Positions 31,681 through 39,317 of a DNA stretch of 53,258 bases are shown one piece after another; position 1 is the first letter of the stretch; every line of letters starts with the position of its first letter. A program made the position numbers and the translations under genes. The stretch covers positions 1-53,258 of the forward strand of contig DATGKK010000006.1 in NCBI GenBank assembly GCA_035294725.1, in the 5' to 3' direction. Under the pieces are notes generated by a model. The model searched no databases, was not told where the DNA came from, and worked only from the letters and a program-made list of their open reading frames with translations. This DNA is from DATGKK01 sp035294725 (GTDB lineage: Bacteria; Actinomycetota; Acidimicrobiia; Acidimicrobiales; Bog-793).

Positions 31681-32754
31681 ATGCGCCGCGTCACCCTGCT
31701 CGTCGGCGAGGGGATCGGCCCAGAGGTCATGGCCGTTGCCGAGCGCGTCGTGCAGGCGGTCTCGGACGTGAGCTTCGAACGAGCCGAGATCGGCCGTGGG
31801 GCGCTCGAGAGGCTCGGATCGGCCTTGCCCTCCTCCACGCTCGACTCCATCTCGCGCAACGGGGTTGCCCTGAAGGGCCCGGTCGCCACGCCGTCGGCAT
31901 CGCAGTCGTACCGCTCCGTCAACGTGGCCCTGCGCAAGCCGCTCGGCCTGTTCGCCCAGCTGAGGACGGTCCGGACCTGGCCCGGCCTCGGTGTCCCCGA
32001 TGGCGTCGACCTCGTCGTTGCCCGCGAGACGACCGAGGAGTTCCTGGCCGGGGCCGAGTTTCCGAGCGGCTCGGCGGGAGCCCGGCGGGCGCTCGAACTG
32101 GCGGTCGAGGCGACGGGGACCGACCTCGACCTGTCGAGCGCCGTTTCCATGAAGCTCGTCTCGCCGGCAGCGACGCAGCGCTTTTTCAGGCTCCTGTTCG
32201 ACTGGATGCACACCGCAGGCCGCCACCGGGTCACCGTCGCCCACAAGGCGACCATCCAGCGCTCGACGGACGGCCTCTTCCTCGCTCTCGCAAGGGAGAT
32301 GGCGGCGGCAGAGCCCTCGATCGAGATGGACGAGCTGCTCGTCGACGCCGTTGCGGCGGAGCTCTGCCGGCATCCGGCGGACTTCGACGTCATCGCCTGC
32401 CCTGCTCTCTACGGGGACATCCTCTCCGACCTCGCCGCCGGCCTCATGGGAGGGCTCGGGCTGGCTCCCGGAGCCAACCTCGGCGGGGCGGTGGCAGTGT
32501 TCGAACCGGTCCACGGAACGGCCCCGAGGCTGGCCGGCAGGGACAGGGCGAACCCGACGGCGGCGGTGCTCACGGCCGCGATGCTGCTCGACCACCTCGG
32601 TTTGCAACCGGCCGCCGCCGCGGTGCGCGAGGCGGTGGCCGGCGTCTTCCGCCGCCGTGCCGGAGCGACCTACGACGTCGCAGACCGCCTCGGATGCGAG
32701 GTCGTCGGGACCTCCCGCTTCGGCGATCTCCTGCTCGACGAGCTGGCGCGGTGA
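31681..32754 (+). CDS. Isocitrate/isopropylmalate dehydrogenase-like protein with altered active site
   Basis: 357 residues, clearly of the beta-decarboxylating dehydrogenase family: GEGIGPEV start, NVALRKPLGLFAQLR (substrate arginines), VAHKA (Lys189), LYGDILSDLAAGL (metal aspartates), FEPVHGTAPRLAG. Three usually strict positions differ: GDG is GEG; the ENTEDxY motif reads ETTEEFL, so the catalytic Tyr is Leu122; and the HKAN Asn is Thr191. The protein may act on an unusual 2-hydroxyacid or have lost normal activity. It sits in an operon between a glycosyltransferase and an ATP-grasp ligase (4-base overlap), not with leu or TCA genes, which points to a specialised product. Confidence 0.8.
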   Translation: MRRVTLLVGEGIGPEVMAVAERVVQAVSDVSFERAEIGRGALERLGSALPSSTLDSISRNGVALKGPVATPSASQSYRSVNVALRKPLGLFAQLRTVRTWPGLGVPDGVDLVVARETTEEFLAGAEFPSGSAGARRALELAVEATGTDLDLSSAVSMKLVSPAATQRFFRLLFDWMHTAGRHRVTVAHKATIQRSTDGLFLALAREMAAAEPSIEMDELLVDAVAAELCRHPADFDVIACPALYGDILSDLAAGLMGGLGLAPGANLGGAVAVFEPVHGTAPRLAGRDRANPTAAVLTAAMLLDHLGLQPAAAAVREAVAGVFRRRAGATYDVADRLGCEVVGTSRFGDLLLDELAR

Positions 32755-33920
32755 GCGGTCCGGGGGGCCCGGCCGGCGGGGCGAGACCCGGGGCCGGGGC
32801 CGAGCTCGACGGCATGGGGCCGACAGCTCGGCTCCTCGCGGCTGCCGCTCGCCGCCCCGCCGGGCGGGCTCTTGCCGGCCGGCTCGAGCTCGCACGCGTC
32901 CGGGCGGCATCGGGGTGGAGGAGGAGCGTCAGCGCGGCCGCAGCCGCCGCCCAGCTCTCGGCGAACCACGATGCCACCTACCGGCGCATCTGGTCCGACG
33001 CCGCGCGTGAGGTCGGGGCGAGCATGGAGGAGCTTGCCCCCGGCTACTTCCGCTTCCGGCGAGGGCGTGTCGAGACCTTGGCCTGGCGGCACCACGTCAT
33101 GCTCGACTCGCCCGCGACGACCACGCTCGCGGGGGACAAGCAGCTACTGCACCGATTGCTGGCGGAGGCCGGCGTGCCGGTCCCCCGCTCGGTGTCCGCA
33201 GGCGAGGACGGTCTCTGCGAGTTGCTCGCCTTCCGGGCGGAGCTCGGCGGGCGGCTGGTGGTGAAGCCGGCGCGGGGCACGAGCGGGGGGGCAGGGGTGA
33301 CCTGCGGGGTGCGGTCTGCCGACGACACCGTTCGAGCCTGGCTCGTGGCTCGGCAGCACTACCCGGTCGTCCTCGGGGAGGAGCAGCAGACCGGCGCGGA
33401 GTACCGCCTGCTCCTGCTCGACGGCCAGCTGCTCGGGGCCGTCCGGCGATCGCCGGCCCAGGTGACCGGCAACGGCCGGGCGACCGTCCGCGAGCTGATC
33501 GACGCCGTCAACCGGGAGCGGTTGGCCGGCGGCCCCCATGGCGTCTCCCGCCTCATCCCGGTCAACCTCGAGTGCCTTCTCGCGCTGCGCCGTGCGGGAC
33601 TGGACCCGCAGTCCGTGCCGGCGGCGGGCGAGGTCGTCGCCGTGAGCGAGTCGGTCAGCGCGAACGGCGCTCAGGAGAACGAGACCTGGAGGGAGCTCTC
33701 ACCGGCACTGCTGGCCACCGCGAGGCAAGCGGCGGAGGTCGCCCGCCTCCGCCTGGCTGGCATCGACCTCGTGACCGACGACCCTGCGGCGGCGCTCGAG
33801 GGCCACGGGGTGGTGCTGGAGGTCAACGCGACGCCTGGCCTGCATTATCACTACCAAGTGCGCCGACCGGAGGCGTGCGAGCGGGTGGCCGTTCCGCTGC
33901 TCGATCACCTCCTCGCCTGA
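32751..33920 (+). CDS. ATP-grasp ligase, cyanophycin-synthetase-like
   Basis: 389 residues. The ATP-grasp fold occupies about 120-389: GDKQLLHRLLAEAGVPVP, VVKPARGTSGGAGV (ATP-binding lysine and loop), EYRLLLLDGQLLGAV, TGNGRATVRELIDAVN and VLEVNATPGLHYHY (metal-binding Glu/Asn). The TGNGRATVRELID stretch resembles the ATP-grasp part of cyanophycin synthetases; the Mur-ligase half is absent. Such enzymes join a carboxylate to an amine through an acyl phosphate. The first 110 residues are not recognised. GTG start overlaps the preceding dehydrogenase-like gene by 4 bases, so the dehydrogenase product may be the ligase substrate. Its 3' end overlaps the opposing ATP-grasp gene by 98 bases. Confidence 0.82.
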   Translation: MSGPGGPAGGARPGAGAELDGMGPTARLLAAAARRPAGRALAGRLELARVRAASGWRRSVSAAAAAAQLSANHDATYRRIWSDAAREVGASMEELAPGYFRFRRGRVETLAWRHHVMLDSPATTTLAGDKQLLHRLLAEAGVPVPRSVSAGEDGLCELLAFRAELGGRLVVKPARGTSGGAGVTCGVRSADDTVRAWLVARQHYPVVLGEEQQTGAEYRLLLLDGQLLGAVRRSPAQVTGNGRATVRELIDAVNRERLAGGPHGVSRLIPVNLECLLALRRAGLDPQSVPAAGEVVAVSESVSANGAQENETWRELSPALLATARQAAEVARLRLAGIDLVTDDPAAALEGHGVVLEVNATPGLHYHYQVRRPEACERVAVPLLDHLLA

Positions 33921-35136
33921 GCAGCGCCCGGTTGCCGAGCCGCCTCGACGCGCTCCGGGCACGGCGCAGGGCGAGCGCTCCCGTGGGCCCGAGGTCCCGG
34001 TGATCGAAGATCGGGAAGACCTGGGAGTGGGCGATGCTCCTCAGCCACTCGCCCGTCGTCAGCTCCCCGGCTCGCCGGTAGCTGCGGTACGCGCGCCAGT
34101 CCGCCCGCGGCACCCACTGGTGAAGGCCATCGTCGAAGCTGGCCGGCACCGGCTCCGCGAGTCCGTGTGCCGCCTGGTAGGCGATCCAGGCGAGATCGAG
34201 ACCGGCGCGCCGCTCGAGGACGTCCGAGGCCGTGAGCCGCAGGTTGCACTCGATCAACACGAGCGCCCCGTCGTGCTGGCGGCGCTTCAGCTCCACGTTG
34301 CAGATCCCCTTCGCGCCGATCGCGCGAAGCACCGCCAGCCCGGCGGCGGCGACGTCGGCCTGCCACCTCGTCTCGTGGAAGGTGCCGTCGCCGAAGTGGA
34401 TGGGGTACTGCCGGGGCTTGCGCTTGGTGAAGTGCAGGCGGGGCTCACCGCGGTGGTCGATGAAGGTGTAGTAGGAGCAGAAGTTGCTGTCCGGCCCGGA
34501 GACGATCTCAGTCGCGAGGGCCGGCACTCCGGCACCGACCAGGCGGCCTGCTGCGGCCCGCAGGGTCCCGGCGTCGTGGAACACGGCGCCTTTCGCGTGC
34601 CGTCGCCACTCGTCGAGCTCCGGCGGGCCGGAGGCGAGCGCTGCCCAGAAGCGGTGGGTCGAGAGGGGCTTGATGGCACAGGGGAGGCCGAGCACCTCGA
34701 GGGCGCTCTCGATGTCGGAGGGCTCGTGGAGCTCGTGGGTGGCCGGGACGAGAGCTCCGTGCTCCCGGGCGCGGGCGTAGGTCGCCTCCTTGTCGAGAGC
34801 GGTCAGGGTGGCCGCCGGGTCGAGGAGCACGGGGCGAAGGCCCCGCCGTGCGAGAAGGTCGTAGTTCTCGGCGATCAGCTCGAGCGCGATGTCGTTGCAG
34901 GGCAGGAGGAACTGGTCCCTGCCGTGCTCCTCGAGCCAGCTCAGCCACCACTGCGAGGTGGGTGCCCCTGCCGGTCCCGCGACGTAGCGGGCGCAGTGCT
35001 TCGATTTGCCAGCCACCCATGCTTCGCTGCCGTGGTCGAGCACCGTGACCTCGATGGACCGCTGCCCGAGCGATCGGACGGCGGAGAGGGCGTTCGCCCG
35101 GCCGCCGAGGACGACGGCCGCACCGGGGCGGCTCAC
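33823..35136 (-). CDS. ATP-grasp protein (COG3919-like)
   Basis: 437 residues. The start AAVVLGGRANALSAVRSLG is a nucleotide-fold domain; ATP-grasp elements follow: LDKEATYARAREHGALVP, LPCAIKPLSTHRF, ATEIVSGPDSNFCSYY, and the C-terminal metal motif NVELKRRQHDGALVLIECNLR. Such predicted carboxylate-amine ligases often accompany polysaccharide or peptide-modification genes; no substrate is known. About 35 C-terminal residues come from the region overlapping the opposing ATP-grasp gene and look low-complexity. The start overlaps the RraA-like gene's stop by 4 bases. Confidence 0.8.
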   Translation of the reverse strand: MSRPGAAVVLGGRANALSAVRSLGQRSIEVTVLDHGSEAWVAGKSKHCARYVAGPAGAPTSQWWLSWLEEHGRDQFLLPCNDIALELIAENYDLLARRGLRPVLLDPAATLTALDKEATYARAREHGALVPATHELHEPSDIESALEVLGLPCAIKPLSTHRFWAALASGPPELDEWRRHAKGAVFHDAGTLRAAAGRLVGAGVPALATEIVSGPDSNFCSYYTFIDHRGEPRLHFTKRKPRQYPIHFGDGTFHETRWQADVAAAGLAVLRAIGAKGICNVELKRRQHDGALVLIECNLRLTASDVLERRAGLDLAWIAYQAAHGLAEPVPASFDDGLHQWVPRADWRAYRSYRRAGELTTGEWLRSIAHSQVFPIFDHRDLGPTGALALRRARSASRRLGNRALLRRGGDRAAERPPARTPPVGALGSDNAGQASR

Positions 35137-35870
35137 CTCGGCGACGAGCCACCCGGAGCGAGCCCCTGGCTCGCCAGGATGTGGTCCACCCAGGCGTTCG
35201 AGAACACGCCTTGGCGCACGTCGGCGAGGTAGCGCTCGAGCACCGGGCGCTTTTCCCGGAGGGCTGCCAGGATGTCTCGAGCGGCATCCTGGGGCACGAT
35301 GACGATGCCGCCGTCCTCGGCGACGACGATGTCGCCGGGGTGGACGACGATGCCGCCGATCGCGATGGGATAGTTGATCTCGCCAGGCCCTCGATGGAGG
35401 GGGCCGATGGGGGACACGCCGCGCGCGAAGACGGGGAAGTCACCGAGCTCGCGTATCCCGTCGACGTCCCTCACGAGGCCGTCGATGACGAAGCCGGCAA
35501 TGCCGCGGTGCCGAGCCTTGATCGAGATCGTGTCGCCGAGCACGGAGTTGGAATGGGAGGCACTCGCGTCGATGAGCACGACGTCGCCGGGCTTCGCCAG
35601 ATCGAGGCACTTGTGCACCATGAGGTTGTCGCCGGGGAAGACCTTCACGGTGAAGGCAGGACCAACCAAGCGGAGGCGAGGATCGGTAACGGGCCGGATC
35701 TCGGAGCTGACGGCATAAAGGCGGTTCATGAAATCGGAGATGTCAGCGGCCGAGAACTCGGCCAGCCCGTCGACGAGATCGCGCGGCGGCCGCTCGAACG
35801 CCGATGCGATCCGGAACCCGGGCCCCGGGCGCATCTCCGCGCTCGCGGGCGGCCGAACCTCGCTGGTCAT
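35133..35870 (-). CDS. RraA-like protein (HMG/CHA aldolase family)
   Basis: 245 residues, RraA/4-hydroxy-4-methyl-2-oxoglutarate aldolase fold. Motifs: FSAADISDFMNRLYAV, GPAFTVKVFPGDNLMVHKCL, GDVVLIDASAS, GFVIDGLVRDVDGI (Arg-Asp of the metal/substrate site) and HPGDIVVAEDGGIVIVP. Members with these residues cleave 2-oxo-4-hydroxy acids or decarboxylate oxaloacetate; RNase E inhibition is unlikely here. It is transcribed first, with a 4-base overlap into the ATP-grasp gene. The ATG has a strong purine-rich Shine-Dalgarno (AAGGAGAGGGAGG) and a possible -10 TATCCT further upstream, so this transcript is leadered. Confidence 0.83.
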   Translation of the reverse strand: MTSEVRPPASAEMRPGPGFRIASAFERPPRDLVDGLAEFSAADISDFMNRLYAVSSEIRPVTDPRLRLVGPAFTVKVFPGDNLMVHKCLDLAKPGDVVLIDASASHSNSVLGDTISIKARHRGIAGFVIDGLVRDVDGIRELGDFPVFARGVSPIGPLHRGPGEINYPIAIGGIVVHPGDIVVAEDGGIVIVPQDAARDILAALREKRPVLERYLADVRQGVFSNAWVDHILASQGLAPGGSSPR

Positions 35871-36026
35871 GACGGGCCTCCCTCTCCTTGGTGGAGGATA
35901 GCGTCCGCGTTCTGGATTGGGCGGGTCGTGGCGACGGCAGCGGACCAGTGGCCCCGCCTAGTCGAGAGAACGGTCCCACTATGAGCATCCACGAGCCCGC
36001 GCACAGTGACCTCGGGGCCGCTCCGG

Positions 36027-36055
36027 TTGACCGTCTCGCGGTCCCCGCTCATAAT
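36027..36055 (+). promoter_or_regulatory. Sigma70-type promoter of the glycosyltransferase operon
   Basis: TTGACC (36027-36032), 17-base spacer, CATAAT (36050-36055): one of the closest matches to the sigma70 consensus in the window. The start would lie near 36062, giving a leader of about 250 bases before the GTG at 36316. The gap 35871-36315 is visibly less GC-biased than its surroundings and contains no convincing gene other than the small frame listed next. Confidence 0.6.
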
Positions 36056-36076
36056 CGGAGACGCTGCCCATAGACG

Positions 36077-36319
36077 GTGTCAGTGCAGGGAGCCGGCGTT
36101 CCAGCATTCCTTGGCGGTGGCATCGGTCGTAGACGTTCGTTGCACCGACCCGAGATGAGTGACGGCGGGAGTACTGGATGTGATCGCTTGCCGTTCCGCC
36201 ATTTGGAGATCCGTGGTCACCGGAGCTGCCCGGTCCGAAGGGCCACGCCGGCCGGGCTCATTCGGCTGCGGCGGGACGATCCGACCCGGGGCATGCAGCG
36301 CGTCGGTCCGCTGACGTGA
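36077..36319 (+). CDS. Possible leader ORF of 80 codons
   Basis: A small frame starting with GTG about 15 bases after the predicted transcription start and ending in a GTGA overlap with the GTG of the glycosyltransferase-WecG gene, which would fit translational coupling. Against it: its third codon positions are much less GC-rich than those of true genes nearby, it has no Shine-Dalgarno and no recognisable domain. Probably leader RNA rather than a protein. Confidence 0.2.
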   Translation: MSVQGAGVPAFLGGGIGRRRSLHRPEMSDGGSTGCDRLPFRHLEIRGHRSCPVRRATPAGLIRLRRDDPTRGMQRVGPLT

Positions 36320-38256
36320 GGTCGCCTCCCTCCTTCTCGGGCTCGGCCCAGGCTGGCCACTGGCGGAGCCGGCGACCTAGCGGGGAGCACGGCGACCGAC
36401 GGGGGGGAGGAGCGGCACGACCGGCCCCGCCGCCCCCTTGCTCCGAGCGCACCGTTGCCGGACGGCGTCGATCCGGCCACTCGCCGAAGGTGGCGTTCAT
36501 CGCGTGGACGCCGGTCGGCGAGCGCGCAAGGGAGATCGCTGGCGCTCTCGGCGGGGAGGCCTACGTCGTGTACCTGCCGCGGCTCGACCGTCGCAGCCTT
36601 GCGCCGCTCCGGTACCTGATCAGCGCGGTCCGCACGGTGGCGTTCCTGCTCACGGCGCGGCCGGGAGTCGTGATCACGACGAACCCGCCGATCATCCCAG
36701 GGGCGCTCGCGTGGCTGTACGGCACCGTGAGCGGTGCCACGGTCATCCTCGACGACCACCCTGCGGCCTTCGGCGTCCAGAACGACGAGGTGTCGAGGCG
36801 GCTCCAGCGTGCGCACCGGTGGCTCGCCTCACGCGTGACCGCCTGCCTCGTCACCTCACCTCACTGGGTTGGAGAGCTGGACCGCTTCGGTGCGACGGGA
36901 CTTGTCCTGCACGAGGCGGCGCCCACATGGAAGCTCGCACCGGCCCGCCAGCTTTCCGGGCGGCCCCGGGTGCTGTTCGTCGGCACCTTCGGCGGTGACG
37001 AGCCGATCGAGGCGGTCATCGGCGCCGCGAGGCTCCGGCCCGGAATGGACCTACGCGTGACGGGGCGGCTCTCGCGCTGCCCGAAGCCGCTGCGCCGGCA
37101 GGCGCCCTCGAACGTGCAGTTCGTCGGCTTCCTGCCCCACGACGCCTATCTCCGAGAGTTGGAGGCGGCCGACATCGTCCTCACGTTGAGCACCGAGCCC
37201 ACCTCGGTGATGAGGGCGGCGTACGAGGCGGTCTACGCCTCCCGGCCCCTCGTGCTGAGCGACTGGCCCGCGTTGCGGGAGCTGTTCCCGACGGCCGTCC
37301 ACACCGAGAACACCGCCCCGGCCGTGGCCTGCGCGCTCGACCGGGCGGTCGCGGAGCACGCCCGCCTCGTAGAGGAGGCGACGTCCGCCCGGGAGCTCCA
37401 GATCGAACGCGTCGCAGGGCAGCTCGATCGCCTGCGCGCACTGTGGGCGCCGGCGGATCCCCGCGGCCGCCAGCCAGGCCGGGCCGGGCGTGGCGAGGTG
37501 CGAGCTGAGGCCGAGGTACTGCAGACCGAGACCCGGCTCGGGCTCCCGACGACGTTCACGACCTGGCCGGCGCTCGACGCGTGGGCACGCCAACGCCTCG
37601 CCGCCGGGCGCGGCGGGCTCATCTTCACGGTCGCGCCCTACCAGGCCTACCTCGCCATGACACGGCAGGACTACCGGCGGCGTCTCGGCGGCGCGGACGT
37701 CGTGCTCGTCGACGGGAACGGGGTTCGGCTGCCCCTCGTCCTGGCCGGCTACTCACCCGGCCGGCGCCTCACCGGCAGGGAGCTCGTCGAGCGAGCCGTT
37801 GCCGACGAGCTGCTCGCGGGGTCGACGGTGGTGGTGCTCGGGGGAGAGGACGAGACGGAGGAACGCCTCCGCCAGCTGAAGCCGTCCTGGCAAAGAGTGG
37901 GCGGAACGTTCTCCGAGCGGCCGTCGGAGCGCGACGTGAGGGAGGTCGCCCTTCGGCTGCGTGCGGCAGGCGCGGAGCTGGTGCTCGTGGCGCTGCCCTC
38001 CCCCAAGGCCTTCCTCTGGGCGTCGGAGCTCCATCGCCATCTCCCCGCGGTGTACGCCGTGATCGGGGGCGGTGTGGACACGGTCACCGGCACAAGGAAA
38101 GCCCCGCCCCCTCTCGCGTGCAGGCTCTCGCTCGAGTGGGCGTGGCGCCTCGCGCAGGACCCCCGCCTTGCGGGCCGGCTCGCTCGGGGCTCGCTGGCCA
38201 TCGGCACCCTGACGATGAAAGCGTTGCTGCGCCGGGCACACTTGGCCGATGCCTGA
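36316..38256 (+). CDS. Fused glycosyltransferase / WecG-TagA-like protein
   Basis: Up to 646 residues. Residues 1-57 are Pro/Arg-rich and may not be translated; GTG at 36490 is an alternative start just before the first domain. Domain 1 (about 58-385) is a GT-B glycosyltransferase: VAFIAWTPVGERA, TNPPIIPGALAW, RVLFVGTFGGDEPIE, and the donor site EAVYASRPLVLSDWPALREL. Domain 2 (about 405-640) is WecG/TagA/CpsF-like: LIFTVAPYQAYLAM, VVLVDGNGVRL (Asp466), IGGGVDTVTGTRKAPP and SLEWAWRLAQDPRL. The usual PKQE motif is PKAF (Lys564-Phe566), lacking the Gln and Glu. Together they could add two successive sugars. It overlaps the GT2 gene by 8 bases. Confidence 0.78.
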   Translation: MRSPPSFSGSAQAGHWRSRRPSGEHGDRRGGGAARPAPPPPCSERTVAGRRRSGHSPKVAFIAWTPVGERAREIAGALGGEAYVVYLPRLDRRSLAPLRYLISAVRTVAFLLTARPGVVITTNPPIIPGALAWLYGTVSGATVILDDHPAAFGVQNDEVSRRLQRAHRWLASRVTACLVTSPHWVGELDRFGATGLVLHEAAPTWKLAPARQLSGRPRVLFVGTFGGDEPIEAVIGAARLRPGMDLRVTGRLSRCPKPLRRQAPSNVQFVGFLPHDAYLRELEAADIVLTLSTEPTSVMRAAYEAVYASRPLVLSDWPALRELFPTAVHTENTAPAVACALDRAVAEHARLVEEATSARELQIERVAGQLDRLRALWAPADPRGRQPGRAGRGEVRAEAEVLQTETRLGLPTTFTTWPALDAWARQRLAAGRGGLIFTVAPYQAYLAMTRQDYRRRLGGADVVLVDGNGVRLPLVLAGYSPGRRLTGRELVERAVADELLAGSTVVVLGGEDETEERLRQLKPSWQRVGGTFSERPSERDVREVALRLRAAGAELVLVALPSPKAFLWASELHRHLPAVYAVIGGGVDTVTGTRKAPPPLACRLSLEWAWRLAQDPRLAGRLARGSLAIGTLTMKALLRRAHLADA

Positions 38257-39289
38257 AGAGCCCGACCGGCCTCCTGCTGCGTTGGCGTCGGTCACCGCGA
38301 TCGTCGCCACGCGCAACCGCCGGCACAAGCTCGAGCATTGCCTGCGCGCCCTCGCGTCGCAGGACGAGCTCACCCAGCTCGTCGTCGTCGACGACGGCTC
38401 CGAGGACGGCACCTTCGAGCTGGCGAGCGAGCTGGCGGCGACCGACGAGCGGATCGTCGCGGAGAGGATCCCTCACGAGGGCAAGGCGGCCGCCCTACAG
38501 GCCGGTCTTGCGAGTGCCCGGTCGGAGGTGATCTTGCTCGTCGACGACGACGTGATCGCCGGACCGGGTCTGGTCCGCGGGCATGCCGCCTACCACTCCA
38601 GGAGAGCTGACCTGGTCGTCGTCGGGTACATGCCCTGCGTCCGCTCGGAGCCCTTCGCAGGGGACCGTTTCCTCACCGATCTCTACGCGCGCGAGTACGA
38701 GGCGCACTGCCTCCGCCTCGAGGCCGACCCGGGGCTCGTGCTGCGCTGCCTGTGGGGCGGGAACGTCTCGCTCCGCCGGGAGCACTGCGAACGAGTCAAC
38801 TTCGTGCCGTGGCGGCTCGCCCACGAGGACCAGGACTTCGGCCTTCGCTGCCTGCGGCACGGTCTCACGGGCGTCTTCGACCGCACGCTGCACGCCGAGC
38901 ACCGCCACGAACGCGACCTCTCGCAGTTCCTCCACGCAGCTCGCGAGCAGGGGGCGGCCCGCTACTACCTCGCCGCGCGCTACGGCGCCTTCGTCGACTC
39001 GCTGCCGGAGTGGCAGCCGCTCGACGGTCTCGGCGCCGCGAGCTCGCTGCTCGTGCGCGGGCTCGGCCGCGAGAGGGTGCATGGGCTCGCCGAGCAGTTC
39101 CTGCTTCTGACGGCGCAGGTCGCCGAGAGGGCTCACCTACCTGTGCTGACGGCCAACGCCAAGCGACTCGCACGCCGGATCGCCCTCCAGTCGGGGTACT
39201 CCCTGGCGCAGGCCGCCGGCTCGCTCGCGGGACCGGAGTACCGGCTCGACGAGCTGAGGCGGCTGGTGGCAGCGGGGGCGGCATCGTGA
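38249..39289 (+). CDS. GT2-family glycosyltransferase
   Basis: 346 residues, GT-A fold. Nucleotide-sugar site VTAIVATRNRRHKLEHCL and VVVDDGSEDGT; DXD-type motif LLVDDDVIAGP; acceptor region WGGNVSLRREHCERV and the catalytic-base ED in HEDQDFGLRCL. The C-terminal 100 residues form a helical extension. It starts inside the end of the fused glycosyltransferase gene and belongs to its operon. No membrane helices are evident, so it is a cytoplasmic transferase rather than a synthase. Confidence 0.87.
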   Translation: MPEEPDRPPAALASVTAIVATRNRRHKLEHCLRALASQDELTQLVVVDDGSEDGTFELASELAATDERIVAERIPHEGKAAALQAGLASARSEVILLVDDDVIAGPGLVRGHAAYHSRRADLVVVGYMPCVRSEPFAGDRFLTDLYAREYEAHCLRLEADPGLVLRCLWGGNVSLRREHCERVNFVPWRLAHEDQDFGLRCLRHGLTGVFDRTLHAEHRHERDLSQFLHAAREQGAARYYLAARYGAFVDSLPEWQPLDGLGAASSLLVRGLGRERVHGLAEQFLLLTAQVAERAHLPVLTANAKRLARRIALQSGYSLAQAAGSLAGPEYRLDELRRLVAAGAAS

Positions 39290-39317
39290 GGCCAGCCCGG
39301 GCGTACCGGCACGCGAC

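Noticed and set aside
35133..35870. RNase E inhibitor function for the RraA-like gene
   Set aside because: The active-site Arg-Asp and metal region of HMG/CHA aldolases are present and the context is metabolic; the regulator role is known mainly from enterobacterial RraA.
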